Source: Bryobacterales bacterium (GTDB taxonomy: Bacteria; Acidobacteriota; Terriglobia; Bryobacterales; Bryobacteraceae). Taken from it: 15,582 nucleotides of DNA. The stretch spans positions 1 through 15,582 of the forward strand of contig JAEUQE010000218.1 in the NCBI GenBank assembly GCA_016789785.1. Reading direction: 5' to 3'. The notes beneath the pieces are model-generated. The model was not told where the DNA came from and did not search any database. It worked only from the letters and a program-made list of their open reading frames with translations. This document shows, one piece after another, positions 13,152 through 15,582 of the stretch; the first letter of the stretch is position 1, and each line of letters opens with the position of its first letter. A program made the translations under genes and the position numbers.

Positions 13152-14381
13152 TCAGACCTGCGCGGCGGGGTCGCGGCGGCTGGCAGCCCATCCGGCAACC
13201 ACGGCGATGAGCGCCATCACGGCCACGCCAAAGAGCGGGAGGGCGAAGTTGCCGCTGGCTTGGGTAACTTTGCCGATGAGCCACATGAGCATCGCGCCGG
13301 CGAGCGAGCCACTTCCGCCGAGTAATCCGGCCGCGGTGGAGACGGATTGTGGACTTACTTCCTGGGCCAGGGTGAGATACATCGCGATCCAGAGGCCGAT
13401 GGCGAAATCGGCGGCGATCAGCAGGGAGATGACGGCGCCGATATCGTGGACCAGCGGAACGGCGGCGGTACCCGCGAGAAGCACACTGGCCACGGTCATC
13501 ACGGCGCGGCGCGCGGCGCGGAGGGTCCATCCACGCTTGATCAATGCCATCACGGTTGCACCGCAAAACAGGTAGCCGAGGTCGAGACCGAGGAAGGTCG
13601 CGGTAAGGATGCCGGCTAACTGAGGGCCCTGGACAATGCCGTGCTGCTGCCGGTAGTAAGTGGGTAGCCAGTTCAGAAAAAAGTAGAGTACCGGATTCAC
13701 CATGATGGTGATCGCGAATACCTTCCAGAACTGAGGCATGGTGAAGACGGCGGCATAGCCACCGAAGCCCGCGGCGGGTGCGGCCTCGTGTTCCTGGCGC
13801 TTCCACACCGGAGCAAGTTGCGGAGAGCGGGTGAAGAGAATCCAGGCGGCGAACCATACCAGTCCAAGCGCGCCGAGAGCAGCGAAGGATGCGCGCCAAC
13901 CGAAGGCACTGCTCGCGCCGAGTATTACGACAGGTGCGATGAGTGCGCCGACGCTGGTGCCGCTTGTGAAGATGCCGTTGCCGAGCGCGCGTTCGCCTGG
14001 GGGCAGGGCGCGGGAGACAATGCGCATCGCCCCGGGCCAGTTGCCGGATTCGGCCAGACCGAGAAGAATGCGAACGCCGAGTAACATGGCGAAACTGGTG
14101 GCAAGGCCGGTGAGGGTACTGATGGCCGCCCATAAGACGATGGCGCCGCCATAGAGCCAGCGCAGAGAGTAGCGGTCGAGGAAGGGGCCGACGGCAAACT
14201 GCGCAAGGGTGTAGGAGTAGTAGAAAACAGAGAACACCCATCCGAGATCCTGATTGTTCATCTTCAGATCGGCCTGGATGTTGGCGGCAAGGATGCTGAC
14301 TGCCTGCCGGTCGAGATAGATGAGAGTGGTGGCAGCCATCAACATCAGGCAGAGGCCCCACTTCCGGATCAGCAGTTTCAT
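13152..14381 (-). CDS. MFS transporter, anion:cation symporter (ACS, hexuronate-like) family
   Basis: The product is 409 residues with about twelve membrane helices. The early LIYLDRQAVSILAANIQADL (20-39) has the DRQ motif of ACS transporters such as ExuT, GWVFSVFYYSYTLAQF follows, and AESGNWPGAMRIVSRALPPGERALGNGIF then TSGTSVGALIAP is the highly conserved central block. ACS members import organic anions such as hexuronates, aldonates or glucarate with protons. The substrate here is inferred only from family. Its stop lies 5 bp from the class II aldolase stop on the other strand. A sigma70 promoter with perfect TTGACA lies about 36 bp upstream. No Shine-Dalgarno site is obvious. Confidence 0.9.
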   Translation of the reverse strand: MKLLIRKWGLCLMLMAATTLIYLDRQAVSILAANIQADLKMNNQDLGWVFSVFYYSYTLAQFAVGPFLDRYSLRWLYGGAIVLWAAISTLTGLATSFAMLLGVRILLGLAESGNWPGAMRIVSRALPPGERALGNGIFTSGTSVGALIAPVVILGASSAFGWRASFAALGALGLVWFAAWILFTRSPQLAPVWKRQEHEAAPAAGFGGYAAVFTMPQFWKVFAITIMVNPVLYFFLNWLPTYYRQQHGIVQGPQLAGILTATFLGLDLGYLFCGATVMALIKRGWTLRAARRAVMTVASVLLAGTAAVPLVHDIGAVISLLIAADFAIGLWIAMYLTLAQEVSPQSVSTAAGLLGGSGSLAGAMLMWLIGKVTQASGNFALPLFGVAVMALIAVVAGWAASRRDPAAQV

Positions 14382-14417
14382 GGTTTGGTCCGCGGCACGG
14401 ACTGGAAAGACTTCGAC

Positions 14418-14447
14418 AGTTTACGGGGAGGCTGGGGGTTGTGTCAA
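14418..14447 (-). promoter_or_regulatory. Sigma70-type promoter of the MFS transporter gene
   Basis: Minus-strand TTGACA (14447-14442), an 18-nt spacer and TAAACT (14423-14418) form the best promoter in the window. The expected start point is near 14411, leaving a leader of about 30 nt before ATG 14381. Confidence 0.65.
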
Positions 14448-14537
14448 CGCGGGCCAGATGCGCGTGCGTCGCTCCGCACGGCGCCCGGAGGGATGTCGAA
14501 ATCTCCCGAGGAGCGCAAAGTCGCCGGAAGAATCCCA

Positions 14538-14574
14538 CCGCGTGATGGACTTCGCGCCACAGTTCCGCGTGATG
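14538..14574 (+). repeat. Two direct copies of CCGCGTGATG upstream of the secreted-protein gene
   Basis: CCGCGTGATG occurs at 14538-14547 and again at 14565-14574, a start-to-start distance of 27 bp. They lie about 65-100 bp before the start of the secreted-protein gene, where an activator or repressor site could be. Two copies of ten bases could also be chance. Confidence 0.35.
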
Positions 14575-14637
14575 AGTAGAACCGGCAAGCACCGGCACAA
14601 AAACAATCAATCACAAGAATGAACCGAGGGAATGACC

Positions 14638-15489
14638 ATGAAGAACGCTGTTGTTGCCACGATCCTGTTGACGGCCGGAGTAGCCACGGGAGCGGACGCG
14701 CAACCTGCACGGCTGCTCGATCAGATCGGCTCGCGGCAGTTTCAACCGATGAATGGAGTGCATCCAGGCGAGTTGGAGATTGAGAAAGCACAGGGCCGCA
14801 ACGCCACAACGAGTGAGACCCTGTTGTTGCCAATGGTGTGGAACGGCACATCAAGCACGCAAAGTTCCGGTGCGGTGGTGCTGTTGACCAACACGAGTGC
14901 GGAAGAAGCCACTGTCCGGATCGAGTTCTTCGACGCCAGTGGGGCACGGGTGGAATTGCCGATGCTGAGCCCGGCGGGCCGGTTTCGCGCCCTGGACGGA
15001 ACGGTTTCACCGCAGTCGGTGATCGGATTTGTCACCAGTTCGGAAAACGAACGGGAGCAGAAACTCCAGGCAAGGGTAGTGGTGAGTCCGGCGAGTGCAA
15101 TTACGGTGGGCGGCTTCCTGATGGTTCAACGGGAGAGCATGGCGGTGCTGGGGATCCCGGCCATGGCGCCTCGCTTCCGGACATTCTCGACGGTCGCGAT
15201 GGTTTCCTCCTCGTTCAATGGAAATGTAGTGGTGGCCAATGGTGGAACCGCGGCGAGCACGGTGACGCTCTCAGCCCGGTCCGAGGGACAAACTCTGTGC
15301 CGTGCGACCTTCACGATTCCGGCGCAAGGGGCACGTGACCTTTCCTATCGCGATTCCCTTCCCTGCATGCGGTCCTTTGAGGGAATTGTGCTTCTGACGG
15401 CGGAGACGACCGGGACAGCGACGCTGGCGTTTGGCGCATACAACGAGGTGAATCAGACGATTGGGAGCGTGGTGCCGAACGTGAGGTGA
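14638..15489 (+). CDS. Secreted beta-rich protein with two similar halves, function unknown
   Basis: The product is 283 residues from ATG 14638, chosen because GAGGG lies 7 nt upstream; the ATG at 14632 would add two residues and sit too close to that site. MKNAVVATILLTAGVATGADAQ is a signal peptide with an ADA cleavage site. The mature part is rich in Val, Thr, Ser and Gly with many short strands. Residues about 78-163 and 193-268 follow the same order: GAVVLLTNTSAEEATVRIEF against GNVVVANGGTAASTVTLSA, a proline-turn block (LPMLSPAGRF against FTIPAQGARD), then VIGFVTS against FEGIVLLTA and a final strand. C221 and C243 may form a disulfide. No catalytic motif or anchor was seen. It may be a periplasmic or surface beta-sandwich protein of a type common in acidobacteria. 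Confidence 0.8.
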   Translation: MKNAVVATILLTAGVATGADAQPARLLDQIGSRQFQPMNGVHPGELEIEKAQGRNATTSETLLLPMVWNGTSSTQSSGAVVLLTNTSAEEATVRIEFFDASGARVELPMLSPAGRFRALDGTVSPQSVIGFVTSSENEREQKLQARVVVSPASAITVGGFLMVQRESMAVLGIPAMAPRFRTFSTVAMVSSSFNGNVVVANGGTAASTVTLSARSEGQTLCRATFTIPAQGARDLSYRDSLPCMRSFEGIVLLTAETTGTATLAFGAYNEVNQTIGSVVPNVR

Positions 15490-15517
15490 AACGTGAGAAT
15501 CCAGGAGTAAGCATCCC

Positions 15518-15533
15518 ACCACGCGCGCGTGGT
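15518..15533. repeat. Perfect 16-bp palindrome after the secreted-protein gene
   Basis: ACCACGCGCGCGTGGT is its own reverse complement and lies 28 bp after the stop codon. As RNA it could form a 6-bp stem with a 4-nt loop, but no T run follows. It may be a weak terminator or a protein-binding site. Nothing else was recognised between 15490 and the window end. Confidence 0.35.
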
Positions 15534-15582
15534 TAAGCGATTCAGAAACTCGTGGAGAGCAAAAGAGTGCGTTCGAGCCACC

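Noticed and set aside
13096..14610. A 504-codon open frame on the minus strand overlapping the MFS gene
   Set aside because: It is a different frame of the same strand as the ACS transporter. The product is Arg/His/Pro-rich with no helices or motifs, and it runs into the aldolase.
1..15582. CRISPR array, insertion sequence, prophage or integrase
   Set aside because: No regularly spaced repeats, transposase or integrase motifs, or terminal inverted repeats with target duplications were found.

Overview
The window is high-GC bacterial DNA with mostly single genes and short two-gene units on both strands. Its gene content best fits an Acidobacteriota genome of the Solibacter/Bryobacter type: a heparan-sulfamidase-like sulfatase, an ADOP/MacB-type permease fragment, a sorbosone-dehydrogenase-like protein, a fused membrane/spermidine-synthase protein, and a small SFLDNLENNL-type protein I associate with that phylum. 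The taxonomy is inferred from gene content; no rRNA or tRNA gene was seen.

Layout. 1-1227: 3' part of a secreted sulfatase. 1377-2750: a zone of gene decay with a truncated, frameshifted ADOP permease start, a reverse-strand MazF-type toxin relic, and a TylF/MycF-type O-methyltransferase broken by an in-frame TGA and a frameshift. 2828-4012: a Tat-exported PQQ-type sugar dehydrogenase-like protein. 4279-4881 (-): an unusually compact RND/MacA-type adaptor without lipoyl and hairpin parts, followed by a recognisable terminator. 5258-7122 (-): a SAM methyltransferase and an HGSNAT-like membrane acyltransferase with overlapping ends. 7360-7758 (+): a small conserved protein, divergent from the methyltransferase. 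7851-9890 (-): the fused membrane/spermidine-synthase protein. 10032-11400 (+): pyrE and truA. 11544-11996 (-): an RDD membrane protein. 12238-13146 (+): a class II aldolase. 13152-14381 (-): an ACS-family MFS transporter whose 3' end lies 5 bp from the aldolase. 14638-15489 (+): a secreted protein with two similar halves.

How they may work together. Sulfatase, sugar dehydrogenase, class II aldolase and ACS transporter together suggest use of sulfated or acidic/deoxy sugars. The aldolase is the most interesting gene: it carries amphipathic helices at both ends that resemble bacterial-microcompartment encapsulation peptides, so it may be a microcompartment cargo enzyme although no shell gene is in the window. 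pyrE and truA are housekeeping. Several genes have a -10-like box 5-8 nt before the start codon, consistent with leaderless transcripts.
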